Source of the DNA: Candidatus Njordarchaeota archaeon
GTDB lineage: Archaea > Asgardarchaeota > Njordarchaeia > Njordarchaeales > Njordarchaeaceae
Assembly (NCBI GenBank): GCA_029856055.1
Contig: JAHQWF010000002.1
Location: 1 to 34,301 of the forward strand
Direction of reading: 5' to 3'
DNA: 34,301 bases
This document shows positions 26,033 through 34,301 of this stretch, one piece after another. Below the pieces are notes generated by a model. The model made no database searches, was not told the origin of the DNA, and was given only the letters and a program-made list of their open reading frames with translations. The position numbers and the translations under genes are program-made. Numbering within the stretch: position 1 is the stretch's first letter; every line of letters begins with the position of its first letter.

Positions 26033-26974
26033 TTATTTTTTCTCAATCATGTCGAATTTATTTCTAACCCTGGAATACTTGCTGATTATAGATTTCATCC
26101 TTTTTAGTAAATCTTTTTCCTCTTCTGTACTCAATTTCCATTCTAATTGCTTCATATACGTGCTATGGGGTTTAAATTTCGTCTTAGCTTGCGATAAATC
26201 TATCGATATCTCGTTGTAAATGTTAATGTTGCTGAATCCTAGTTTCCCTAGATAATATAAGTAACCTATTGTGTTCGGATTGAATCCCATTAAATATGAA
26301 ACTAAACTATCTGTTTCTAATGAATTTTTCCCAGCGAAGACATAACCCCATTTCTTAGGTTCACCAGACACTGGCCCATTTCCCTCCATTGCTATGGTTC
26401 CATCGATTAAGCTGAAGTCGGGGTAAAGTATTCCTCCTAGAATCGCAATGTTAGCGTTTATTGCTTTATATCCCCTATGAATCTTTGATCTGTTATTTCT
26501 TCCTACAATCCCGCCTACAGCTATGTTTTTTAAGCTTAGAGTGACTATTACTGTATCATGTGTCTTAGCTCTGCAAACAGAGATAACAAATGGGGCTTCA
26601 AGGATTGTTTTGGAGACGGGTATCATAAATTCATCGAATCTAGAATTAAATATAGGAATCTCAACTTCAGCGTCCTCATGAATATCAAATAGCTCTAAAT
26701 CATATTCCTTGGATAATTCTTGTAATCCTAGTTTCCTGAAGCCTTCTATCGCTATTCCTATTGCAGGTCCTTCAGCAATAATTATCCTTCCACTATGAGA
26801 GAGATCATCTCTGAGGAATCTTATTAGGTGCGCTAAACTTTCCTTTGTTGTCATTGATAAATACGTGTACGTTGAAACCATGTTTACTTTTATTATAATT
26901 TTTCTTTCTTTTATCTCCTTCAGATTACTGGCAAAGAGCGCTTCATCGTAATTTCTGCTCATAGCTATAGTCAT
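26033..26974 (-). CDS. DUF362 domain protein
   Basis: A 313-residue DUF362 protein: IKVNMVS near the N-terminus, IIIAEGPAIG, a VISVCRAKTHD segment, LSLKNIAVGG, LIDGTIAMEGNGP and MGFNPNTIGYL. Family members are often linked to iron-sulfur proteins, but no biochemical activity is settled and this one carries no ferredoxin motif. GGTGATT just before ATG 26974 fixes the start. It stands alone and converges with the glycosylase, 4 bp between stops. Confidence 0.85.
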   Translation of the reverse strand: MTIAMSRNYDEALFASNLKEIKERKIIIKVNMVSTYTYLSMTTKESLAHLIRFLRDDLSHSGRIIIAEGPAIGIAIEGFRKLGLQELSKEYDLELFDIHEDAEVEIPIFNSRFDEFMIPVSKTILEAPFVISVCRAKTHDTVIVTLSLKNIAVGGIVGRNNRSKIHRGYKAINANIAILGGILYPDFSLIDGTIAMEGNGPVSGEPKKWGYVFAGKNSLETDSLVSYLMGFNPNTIGYLYYLGKLGFSNINIYNEISIDLSQAKTKFKPHSTYMKQLEWKLSTEEEKDLLKRMKSIISKYSRVRNKFDMIEKK

Positions 26975-27319
26975 TTAATCACCTTATAGCCATACTGATT
27001 CTTAAGTTCTTTGAAACCGAGGATAGAATGGATTAGGGACTATTTCGATTAATAATCTTTAATTAAGCTATACACTAACTCGATATCTTTCATTTTTATT
27101 TCACTATTTAGAAATATATTATTATATTAAGTTGATTAGTTAGCTATATAAAATCTATTCTTAATTGATTAAATAGAGATATTCTGGAATCTTAGATACA
27201 TAAAGATATAAAATTATTATTGTATAAGATGTACATAGTTGTGTTTTTCGTGCGAGATACATTATTTGTGCTGTATATGAGATGAAGAATAAATAAAGTG
27301 TTACTATAGGTCAGAGACA
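26975..27319. other. 345-bp AT-rich spacer without a gene
   Basis: It separates two divergent genes and must contain the promoter for pstC. Several TATA-like AT runs are present, and AGGTCA lies near 27307, before ATG 27320. I searched by eye for tRNA, C/D-box motifs and hairpins and found none I could support. Confidence 0.5.
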
Positions 27320-28216
27320 ATGAGATTGAATTCAGATAAGATATTTGAATACATCTGTGTCTCTTTCGGTCTCGGATTATTGATTTTAGTATTACTGATA
27401 TTTTATGAGTTGATAGCTAATTCATTTCTGGTATTTGCGAAATTCGGTATTAATTTCCTTACAACTGCTTATTGGGAACCTGTTAAAGGTATTTATGGAG
27501 CGTCACCATTTATATACGGAACATTCTTTACAGCCACTATAGCACTAGCAATAGCTTATCCCGTTAGTATTGGCATAGCTGTATTTTTATCTGAATTATC
27601 ACCTAGAAAAGCGAGCCAGTTTTTTTCATCTTTAATTGATTTGATAGCTGCAATACCTAGCGTGATAATAGGGTTATGGGGATTATTCATTTTAGCTCCA
27701 ATTATAAGGGATGATGTTCAACCAATACTAAAGCATCTCTCATTTATTCCATTCTTCCAAGGCGAAACTCAAGGGTTAAGCTACCTAAATGCAATCCTAG
27801 TTCTCATTTTCATGATTATACCTATAATGACTTCAATCTTTACAGAGGCCTTAAGAAACGTTCCAAGAGATTTAAAGGAAGCTATGTATGCTCTAGGCGC
27901 CACTAGATATGAAGTTATTAGGCATGTATCTATACCAACTACCCGAACAGCGTTACTAGCTGGTATTGTGCTCGCGTATGGTAGAGCTTTAGGAGAGACC
28001 CTAGCCGTCACGATGGTTATTGGTAATAAACCTAATATCACTATTTCCCTCTTGAATCCCGGGTACACTTTGGCAGCTGTTATAGCTAACGAGTTCTTAG
28101 AGGCTACTGATGCACTGTACGTATCTGCCTTAATAGCTTTAGGCCTGATATTATTCTCAATCTCACTGACAGTTAACTTAATTGGTGCGATTTTGTTGAA
28201 GAGGTTATCCAGATGA
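27320..28216 (+). CDS. pstC: Phosphate ABC transporter permease PstC
   Basis: A 298-residue six-helix permease. The opening segment ending FLTTAYWEPV, the periplasmic-type loop with YGASPFIYGT, and the EAA loop LKEAMYALGATRYEVIRHVSIP with GIVLAYGRALGETLAVTMVIG are characteristic of PstC. It forms the membrane channel with PstA for phosphate import. It overlaps the following gene by ATGA (28213-28216), so the two are made together. No pho-box-like regulator site is visible. Confidence 0.94.
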   Translation: MRLNSDKIFEYICVSFGLGLLILVLLIFYELIANSFLVFAKFGINFLTTAYWEPVKGIYGASPFIYGTFFTATIALAIAYPVSIGIAVFLSELSPRKASQFFSSLIDLIAAIPSVIIGLWGLFILAPIIRDDVQPILKHLSFIPFFQGETQGLSYLNAILVLIFMIIPIMTSIFTEALRNVPRDLKEAMYALGATRYEVIRHVSIPTTRTALLAGIVLAYGRALGETLAVTMVIGNKPNITISLLNPGYTLAAVIANEFLEATDALYVSALIALGLILFSISLTVNLIGAILLKRLSR

Positions 28217-30228
28217 CTATTGCTATAAGAAAGCTCAAGAATCTTTTATTCACCGTATTTGCTATAATCTCATTTATTGTGATCATAATACCCTTACTTC
28301 ACTTAGTATTCACAATAATAGTAAATGGAATTCAAGCAATAAACCTAGATTTCTTTATATCGCTCCCACCGCCTCCTGGATATCCAGATGGGGGAGTAGC
28401 TAACGCTATTCAAGGAAGCATAATTCTTGTAGGATTAGCTATGTTAATAAGTTTCCCGATAGGGTTTTTCGGAGGAATATACTTAGCAGAATACAGCAGA
28501 GGTAATTTATCCGAGTTAATTAGGACTCTCGTTAACGCTTTATCAGGTATACCTTCCATTGTAGCTGGTATATTCGCGTACACCATAATTGTCATTAAGT
28601 ATGGGTTCTCGGCCATAGCAGGAGCAATAGCCCTAAGTTTGCTCTCAATACCTTATATAGTTAGAACAACAGAAGAGGCTCTAAAAGCCGTTTCTAGAGA
28701 CATAAGAGAGGCTGGATTAGCTCTGGGTATACCAAGATGGAAGGTCACTTTATACTTAGTAGTAGGTGCGGCTAAGCCTAGAATAATAGCTGGAGCATTA
28801 TTAGCTATGGCTAGAATTACTGGCGAGGCAGCACCATTATTATTTACTGCTTTTGGAAGTAGGTATTTTACAAAATCAATATTTGAGCCAGCTGACGCTT
28901 TACCTTTACTGATTTATAGATTCGCTTTCTCACCATATTCTGAGTGGCATAGATTAGCTTGGGGTGCAGCACTAATATTAATTTTGGTGGTACTTTCCAT
29001 TAATCTAGGAGTCAAACTATACATGGGTGGAGGACCCAAGATTAAGATTAGTAAGAAAAAACTAGGAGCGATTACCCTCGTAGTATTGGTTTCAGGCGCT
29101 GCTTGGGCGATATATCCTAAGCCAGAAGTAATAAAGCTTAATGGTGCTGGAGCGACATTCCCGTACCCGCTTATATCTCTCTGGGCAAAAGAATTTCACG
29201 AAGAATACCCCAATATAACTGTTGAATACCAAGCTATAGGTAGTGGTGGTGGAATCAGAGCTATACTTGATCAAACGGTTGATTTCGCGGGTAGCGATGC
29301 GCCCTTAAACCCAAATGAATACGCTAACGCTTCACGCATAGGAACAATAATGCATATTCCCGAAGCACTTGGTGGCGTTGTTATAGCCTACAATCTTCCC
29401 GGATTAAATGGCAGGTTGAAACTGACTGGTGATATTATAGCTGATATTTATCTTGGGAACATATCTAAGTGGAGTGATCCTAGGATAAAGAACATTAATC
29501 CAGAACTAAATCTGCCTGATAGAGATATTATTGTTGTTAAGAGATCTGATGGAAGCGGAACAACGTATATTTTTACTGATTACTTATCTAACGTGAGTGA
29601 AACTTGGAGAGATTACATAGGAAAAACTAAGATATTTTCATTCCCTGATAAGATTGGAAATAGAGGTTTAAGCGCTCCTGGGAACCCTGGAGTGGCGCAG
29701 ATGATTCTTCAGAATCCTTACTCCCTCGGTTATATCGAGTTAGCTTATGCTCATCAACAAAATATGACTACTGCACTAATAAGAAATAAAGAGGGCTACT
29801 TCGTGGAAGGAAACTTAACTACGATCAGTGCTGCTGCAACAGGTGCAGCTCAAGCCTTACCATTACCTTGGGAATCTTGGTCCAATATAACAATTGTTAA
29901 TGCTCCTGGAAAACTAGCTTACCCAATAAGTAGCTTTACATACATATTAGTGTATAGGGAACAACACGACTTCAAAAAATATCTAGCGTTAAAGAAATGG
30001 CTAACATGGATCTTGACAAAGGGACAAGAATATGCGCCTGAACTACTTTATCCAAAATTACCTCCAGAAATAGTTGAATTAGGATTACAAGCTGTAAACT
30101 CATTAGTATATATAGGTGCATCTCAGAAACAAGAAACCTATTACTCTAATTCTCTTCATGGAATTAAAATTGCTGTTTATTCGAGCTTTAGATATGATTT
30201 AAGGCAAATTGAAATGTTTTTTTATTGA
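28213..30228 (+). CDS. PstA-PstS fusion: phosphate permease joined to its binding protein
   Basis: A 671-residue chimera. Residues 1-275 are PstA (LPPPPGYPDGGVANAIQGS, the EAA loop LGIPRWKVTLYLVVGAA, ITGEAAPLLFTAFG). Residues 283-300 form one more membrane helix (LGAITLVVLVSGAAW). From about 308 follows a complete PstS (GAGATFPYPLISLW, GSGGGIRAI, FAGSDAPL, RSDGSGTTY near 444), which would sit outside the cell, tethered to the channel. Binding residues look intact. The last 35 or so residues after NSLVYIG are not PstS-like and may be an extension or a frameshifted tail. The ATPase PstB and PhoU are absent here; no ATPase gene lies in the window. Confidence 0.92.
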   Translation: MTIAIRKLKNLLFTVFAIISFIVIIIPLLHLVFTIIVNGIQAINLDFFISLPPPPGYPDGGVANAIQGSIILVGLAMLISFPIGFFGGIYLAEYSRGNLSELIRTLVNALSGIPSIVAGIFAYTIIVIKYGFSAIAGAIALSLLSIPYIVRTTEEALKAVSRDIREAGLALGIPRWKVTLYLVVGAAKPRIIAGALLAMARITGEAAPLLFTAFGSRYFTKSIFEPADALPLLIYRFAFSPYSEWHRLAWGAALILILVVLSINLGVKLYMGGGPKIKISKKKLGAITLVVLVSGAAWAIYPKPEVIKLNGAGATFPYPLISLWAKEFHEEYPNITVEYQAIGSGGGIRAILDQTVDFAGSDAPLNPNEYANASRIGTIMHIPEALGGVVIAYNLPGLNGRLKLTGDIIADIYLGNISKWSDPRIKNINPELNLPDRDIIVVKRSDGSGTTYIFTDYLSNVSETWRDYIGKTKIFSFPDKIGNRGLSAPGNPGVAQMILQNPYSLGYIELAYAHQQNMTTALIRNKEGYFVEGNLTTISAAATGAAQALPLPWESWSNITIVNAPGKLAYPISSFTYILVYREQHDFKKYLALKKWLTWILTKGQEYAPELLYPKLPPEIVELGLQAVNSLVYIGASQKQETYYSNSLHGIKIAVYSSFRYDLRQIEMFFY

Positions 30229-30309
30229 TTTATGATGCTTTTTATGAAAAACTTTTTCAACCATTTAAATATATTTGATAGCTTCTGACCTATTCGAGAT
30301 GTATTTATA

Positions 30310-30342
30310 AGAAATTTTTATTTTTTATTTATTTTTATACAT
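30310..30342 (+). terminator. T-rich terminator after the pst genes
   Basis: Repeated T5-T6 runs about 85-110 bp after the pstA-pstS stop form a typical archaeal termination region. Confidence 0.45.
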
Positions 30343-30376
30343 TGACTATTAAAATATTCTTCTTACGTGATTATTT

Positions 30377-31221
30377 ATGAATGAAAATAATTAATCTGAT
30401 GTGTTGTGGTTTCTTATTGCTATATTTATTTTAAAATATATAGCTTTTCTATCAGGACTTTACTATTTTCCTAGGCTTGTATCACCTAACTTATTCTTAA
30501 TCACTTATCCATTAGGAGCACTACTTCCATTGATTACTGTTCTTATATTAAACAAATATTATCTCCAAAGAAATATGAGTGATTACAGGGTATCATTTTC
30601 TCTGGGCAATCCTATTTACATCTTAGTGGCTGTAGCGTATCCATTTGCTGTTATTGGTCTAGCAATACCTATAGCTTTTTTGGTTGGAGTAAGTGTTGAT
30701 TGGTCGTTATCAGAATTCTTTAAGATAGCAGAAATACTGGCTAAAGCGTTTAATTTATCTCTGTCTGATATAATTAATCTTGCTATTATCTAACTAACAC
30801 TTGGTCTATTCTATAATATTGCTTTTGCTTTTGGTGAAGAAGTTGGCTGGAGAGGATACTTTCTAACTAGGCTTATAGAGAGATTTGAGTTGATGAAAGC
30901 AATAATACTATCGAGTTTAACTTGGGGTTTATGGCATCTACCTACTTATCTCACTCCATATCTCTTATATAATCGTGAAATTGTTATTTATTCACTACTT
31001 GAATATCTTTTCATGGGTATCTTCTATTGCTGGCTCCGGATAAAGACCAATAGTGTAATTGCCTCATCAATTGCTCATGGAGCAGTAATTACTTATATTA
31101 GTTTAAGGAATTTCCTATTTCTGACTAGACCACTCCTTGGATTTATTCATGGTCTTTGTTTGTTGAAAGCATTATAGCTATAGTTATATTATTTCGTTTG
31201 ATTAGAGTATTTAGTAATTGA
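30377..31221 (+). pseudogene. CPBP-family intramembrane protease (CAAX protease-like), broken
   Basis: A remnant of the same family as the intact gene at 33260-34108. From the ATG at 30377 the frame reads MNENN, then TAA (30392-30394), aligned with Leu6 of the paralogue. It runs open until a second TAA (30791-30793), aligned with Gln134, consistent with CAA to TAA. It continues in the same frame with the active-site FAFGEEVGWRGY and GLWHLP. Near 31165 the frame shifts, after which VESIIAIVIL matches the paralogue's ESIIAAII in another frame, ending at TGA 31221. Two nonsense codons and one frameshift cannot be an assembly slip alone. It was a prenyl-protein-protease-like membrane enzyme (often linked to bacteriocin immunity or surface maturation). 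Confidence 0.88.
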
Positions 31222-31273
31222 AAATAAAGCTCCATACATCATTAGTGTTCAAATAGGGTATGGTGCAATATTA

Positions 31274-32270
31274 ATGCATTTCGAACTGAAATTAATCTTA
31301 CTTATATTACCATTAATCTTCTTTCTCCTAAATCCAGAGAATAATTATATTTCTCATTCAAATAAGCAAATGTATGGAATATGGATCCTGAATTCGATCA
31401 TAGGGATAAATATTGGTTGAGAAGGGTTGGTGAATGGTGTATACCAGCAATCCATAAAGAATTAAATCAAACAAGTTCGGATTTTTCCGTTTTCGAGAAT
31501 TTAAGTAATGATATAATATTGCTCATCTGAGAGTAAATCGGGATCCTGAATTATATTCAGGATATACGACTATTATAGCTACTGTAACCCAAGGATGGGT
31601 TGGCAAAATCGTTCTGGAGTCTATCAGCCTAAGCCTCTTAATATTAGCATGGTGGAAGATTTATGGTTAGAGACTAATTTGTTATCTGCGATTTGTTGGG
31701 GAGCTGAGTCTGCTATTGTGATTAATGCTTGGTTCGTTTTTTACGATGTATATATTTACAAACCATTATATTTAGTATACTATGATAAAATAATCTTGGG
31801 ACTAGATATCTATCTCGAGCATGTAAATACACTATTGTATGATTATGAGCTACGGGAAACAAGTAGTATTAGCGGAACTCTTATCTATATATTCACAAGA
31901 TTCTTCGATAGGGGCATTGGAAAATACAGAATAAATTTATTGCGGGAAAAAAAGTGCTATAAAAGTAGCACCAGATATGGGAGTTAAATTAAATCTTGAT
32001 AAGGCTTATCTTTATCAAATTGAACTTGTTGCGGATGAATTCTATGGATTTACGGAGGCTAGACTCTCCAACCTCAGAATAACATATTCTCTTAAGGAAA
32101 CAAAAATTCACTACAAAAATTCAACTAGATTTTTGCTTCTCGCTGAAATAAATAGATTGAACTTAAAAATAATGCATTTTTTGCTAAATTATCTTTCCTC
32201 TAACTCTAAAGATTTTTATTATTTTTTGTATAAATTTGTTATAATTGGAATTAATAAAATAATATTATAG
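31274..32270 (+). pseudogene. Remnant of a secreted-protein gene
   Basis: Starting at ATG 31274 there is a good signal peptide (MHFELKLILLILPLIFFLL), then reading frame jumps near 31380, 31520, 31600 and 31945 before the frame that ends at 32270. Pieces such as DPEFDHRDKYWLRRVGEW, DPELYSGYTTIIATVTQGW, VEDLWLETNLLSAICWGAES and DMGVKLNLDKAYLYQIELV would fit one extracellular beta-rich protein. The longest open parts (31595-31987 and 31977-32270) lack signals or ribosome sites and are fragments, not genes. Family unknown. Together with the preceding pseudogene it marks a decaying stretch. Confidence 0.6.
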
Positions 32271-32333
32271 GGATGTTAATGCTTGAGAAATTGACTGATT
32301 CTCTGGAAAGTTTTTTCAGTGTTTTTGGCTTGT

Positions 32334-33065
32334 TCAATATATTATTTCTTTAAGCGATACATACTCTTTTGTTGCCTTTAATAGCCAAATATTTCTTTTT
32401 CTTGCTTCTGAGACTAATTCTGGTAATGGCAATATAACATAAAGGACAAGAATGACATTCTTTCGCAGGTAACCTGGATACTTCTCTTTAAGTAATTTAT
32501 ATTTATCTAAGAGCTCATCTAGAATCTTTATTCCACCTCTTAAGCTTGCTTCACCAATCACGCACCAATCTTTATTAGCACCATAAATATTTATCTCTGC
32601 TTCTGGAAGTTTTAGAGTATCAATATCCATGCTTATTCCAGCCTGTTCGAGATGATACTTTATGAAAGATCTAGCTTCTTCCTCAACATCTACAGTAAGT
32701 TTCTCAACAGTCCTCTCAATTCTATTCAACCTAATATTTATCCTCCTGATTTCCTCAAGCATTTTATTAAAGTCCTCCCTCAAGCCCTTAATCTCGTCCC
32801 ATATCTTCGTTTGCTCCTCCCTCAAGCCCTTAATCTCGTCCCATATCTTCGTTTGCTCCTCCCTCAAGCCCTTAATCTCGTCCCATATCTTCGTTTGCTC
32901 CTCCCTAAGCCTAACCTGCTCCTCCCTCAAGCCCTTAATCTCGCTCTCTATTCTGTCCAGTCTTTTAAGCATTTCCTCTATGCCTATTAGACCAGCTACC
33001 ATGTACCTGAACTCTTCGTCTTCCTTTAGCAGCCTTATTATTTCTTTTTTAATACTTGTTGACAA
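32334..33065 (-). CDS. Coiled-coil protein with C-terminal nuclease-like domain (DUF3782-like)
   Basis: A protein of about 243 residues of a type common in Thermoproteota: a helical N-terminus (residues 1-35), a long coiled coil (about 35-130) built of LREEQ heptads, and a C-terminal domain of about 110 residues (AEINIYGANKDWCVIGEAS, then LLDKYKLLKEKYP) that resembles PD-(D/E)xK nuclease-like DUF3782 proteins, although the usual ExK is EAS here. Three copies of a 14-residue unit are encoded by a 42-bp tandem repeat. I chose TTG 33065 because GAGGTG stands 8 bp before it; starts at 33104 or 33107 have no ribosome site. Function unknown. Confidence 0.78.
   Translation of the reverse strand: MSTSIKKEIIRLLKEDEEFRYMVAGLIGIEEMLKRLDRIESEIKGLREEQVRLREEQTKIWDEIKGLREEQTKIWDEIKGLREEQTKIWDEIKGLREDFNKMLEEIRRINIRLNRIERTVEKLTVDVEEEARSFIKYHLEQAGISMDIDTLKLPEAEINIYGANKDWCVIGEASLRGGIKILDELLDKYKLLKEKYPGYLRKNVILVLYVILPLPELVSEARKRNIWLLKATKEYVSLKEIIY
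32773..32950 (-). repeat. 42-bp tandem repeat within the coiled-coil gene
   Basis: Three nearly exact copies of a 42-bp unit (phase points 32781, 32823, 32865) followed by a shortened 21-bp variant and the start of another copy (32928). The unit encodes EIKGLREEQTKIWD, two heptads. It is in frame and a multiple of seven residues, so changes in copy number lengthen the coil without breaking it. Open frames on the plus strand here (32652-33123) are shadows of this repeat. Confidence 0.93.
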
Positions 33066-33259
33066 GTCTTTTTCACCTCTTAAATTAGGTTTATTGCCTT
33101 GCATCAAAATAAAAAGTTTCTGATAATTAAGAAGGCAAAATATTAAACAGCACTTGTAATTATTAATGTTCTGTTTTGGAAATAATATAAAAAAGGATAT
33201 AATGAAAGAAATTTAACCATTTGTATCATTTAACTTTTCATAATATATTTCATTTATTT

Positions 33260-34108
33260 TTATTTAGACTTCTTGTAAAATATGTAATACCAGATTATTG
33301 CAGCTATTATGGATTCAGATATTATTGATAATACTCCTGCTGGATACCCAATCAACCTATCTGTTATAAATAAGTAATATCCAATATTAATATAAGCGTT
33401 TATTGCTCCATGAGCTAATGATGGCATTAATATATTATTTGTCTTAATTCTTAACCAGGATAAAAATACTCCTATAGCTATGGTAAAGAAAAGAAATAAT
33501 ATTGCTCCGATATACCTTGTTTCGTAAGTATAATCATATCCGATGGATAGTATTAATGGCCAATGCCATAAACCCCAGATGAAACCAGAGAGAATAATAG
33601 CTTGCTTTAATCCAAACTCCTCCTCAAGTCTAGTTAGTAAATAACCCCTCCAACCCGCTTCTTCACCGAAAGCGAAAATTGTGTTAAAAAATGGTGCTAT
33701 AATAAACTGTATTGTATAAATCAATATCATTGTTTGATAAGAGAGACCAGCAAGTTGCGCCGCCTTCGCTAAATCGATAAATAGGTTGCTCATTGACCAA
33801 TCTACTTTTACCCCGATCAAGTATGCTATAGGTATAGATACAGCATTTACAGCAAATGGATATATTATGGCTATTGGGATGTATTTGTATTTTATATCGG
33901 ATATAGATATTCCAAAATCTCTTAAATCCATTTTTATAAATATTTTGTTCACTATTAAGACGCTTATGAGTGGAATGAACATAAGCCCTACTGTTGCCGC
34001 TATCAAAAGCTCAAAACTAATTAGCGCCAGAATTGATACCGTAATGCTCATTAACCCTATTGATAGAACTATGTAAGCAATTACATCTATCAAGTCATTG
34101 TTTTTCAT
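33260..34108 (-). CDS. CPBP-family intramembrane glutamic endopeptidase
   Basis: A 282-residue protein with about eight membrane helices and the CPBP (Abi/CAAX protease) motifs: E149-E150-xxx-R154 in FAFGEEAGWRGY, GLWHWP with His182 and SLAHGAINAY. Eukaryotic Rce1 relatives cleave prenylated CAAX proteins; prokaryotic members serve in bacteriocin immunity or surface maturation. The specific substrate here is unknown. GGTGAT stands 5-7 bp before ATG 34108. The intact gene is a paralogue of the pseudogene at 30377-31221, in opposite orientation. Confidence 0.92.
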   Translation of the reverse strand: MKNNDLIDVIAYIVLSIGLMSITVSILALISFELLIAATVGLMFIPLISVLIVNKIFIKMDLRDFGISISDIKYKYIPIAIIYPFAVNAVSIPIAYLIGVKVDWSMSNLFIDLAKAAQLAGLSYQTMILIYTIQFIIAPFFNTIFAFGEEAGWRGYLLTRLEEEFGLKQAIILSGFIWGLWHWPLILSIGYDYTYETRYIGAILFLFFTIAIGVFLSWLRIKTNNILMPSLAHGAINAYINIGYYLFITDRLIGYPAGVLSIISESIIAAIIWYYIFYKKSK

Positions 34109-34161
34109 TAAGTATCACCATTTTAATTATTTTTTATGGTTTGTCAAAAAATTCTAATTCT

Positions 34162-34251
34162 TGACGTCATAGCGTCAGATTTAAGAGTGGGGGGCCTCCC
34201 GTAATGTATTACGAGAGACTTACCCAACAACTCCTCGAAAGGAGGCCCCCC
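34162..34251. other. GC-rich inverted-repeat structure, possible mobile-element end or structured RNA
   Basis: In otherwise AT-rich DNA an 11-bp perfect inverted repeat, GGGGGGCCTCC (34189-34199) and GGAGGCCCCCC (34241-34251), encloses a second palindrome CGTAATGTATTACG (34200-34213) and CTCCTCGAAAGGAG (34231-34244), which competes with the outer stem. A separate hairpin TGACG-TCATAG-CGTCA lies at 34162-34177. Such nested hairpins are found at ends of IS200/IS605-type elements and in TnpB-associated RNA. The strand is not clear, and the window ends 50 bp further on, so the partner is unseen. On the minus strand a short frame entering from the right ends just outside the structure. Confidence 0.5.
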
Positions 34252-34301
34252 TATGCGATATACCGTTTAGCCTTTAAAAATTTTAGCTATGATGCTCCAC
34301 G

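Noticed and set aside
26975..27319. C/D-box sRNA in the spacer before pstC
   Set aside because: A GAGATGAAG stretch resembles a C box only loosely, and no D box at proper distance is seen.
31595..31987. Open frame of 130 residues as an independent gene
   Set aside because: It begins inside a conserved-looking stretch that continues from another frame and has no ribosome site; better seen as part of a degraded secreted-protein gene.
32652..33123. Two overlapping plus-strand open frames (112 and 153 residues)
   Set aside because: They are antisense shadows of the LREEQ repeat; Leu/Ser-rich translation, no ribosome site.

Overview
The window looks like a chromosomal segment of a low-GC, probably hyperthermophilic archaeon of the Thermoproteota (Crenarchaeota). 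A Desulfurococcales- or Thermofilales-like host is my guess; I cannot fix the genus. The signs are a CRISPR repeat ending in the crRNA tag ATTGAAAG, two tungstopterin aldehyde:ferredoxin oxidoreductases (AORs), a decayed archaeal-type gapN, TATA-box promoters with GGTG/GAGGTG ribosome sites and frequent TTG starts, and an Argonaute of the Archaeoglobus type. Layout: (1) 1-272, the leader-distal end of a CRISPR array. (2) 375-7997, a tungsten-enzyme district: a four-cluster ferredoxin, an AOR and a MoaD-like protein in one operon; a HemN-like radical SAM protein; a radical SAM/SPASM protein; a second MoaD-like protein; and a second, canonical AOR. (3) 8158-9677, a gapN (non-phosphorylating GAP dehydrogenase) with at least four frameshifts. 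(4) 9876-13278, two unrecognised membrane proteins. (5) 13499-22224, a sugar-uptake locus: a DapA-family aldolase, a secreted protein split in two frames, then two divergent groups. The leftward group is PTS EIIB, a Gfo/Idh/MocA dehydrogenase and a small protein. The rightward group is a TIM-barrel protein, a fused EIIC-EIID, EIIA and a HAD phosphatase. Together they form a mannose-family phosphotransferase system (PTS), rare in archaea; EI and HPr are not in the window. (6) 22835-26974, an information and defence section: a two-gene Argonaute (N-L1-PAZ-L2 half, then MID-PIWI half with an intact 5'-phosphate pocket but a dead PIWI site), an Fpg/Nei-family glycosylase with Thr in place of Pro2, and a DUF362 protein. 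(7) 27320-30228, phosphate uptake with PstC and a PstA-PstS fusion, without PstB. (8) 30377-34301, a decay zone: a CPBP protease pseudogene, fragments of a secreted-protein gene, a coiled-coil protein with a 42-bp tandem repeat, an intact CPBP paralogue, and a GC-rich inverted-repeat structure at the right edge that may be the end of a mobile element. The most interesting system is the split, catalytically inactive Argonaute operon at 22835-25202. It resembles the A. fulgidus AfAgo/AfAgo-N pair, but its N-half is long enough to carry a PAZ domain. Next are the archaeal PTS with its EIIC-EIID fusion, the PstA-PstS fusion, the AOR in which Asp replaces a cluster cysteine, and a MoaD-like protein with residues beyond its diglycine.
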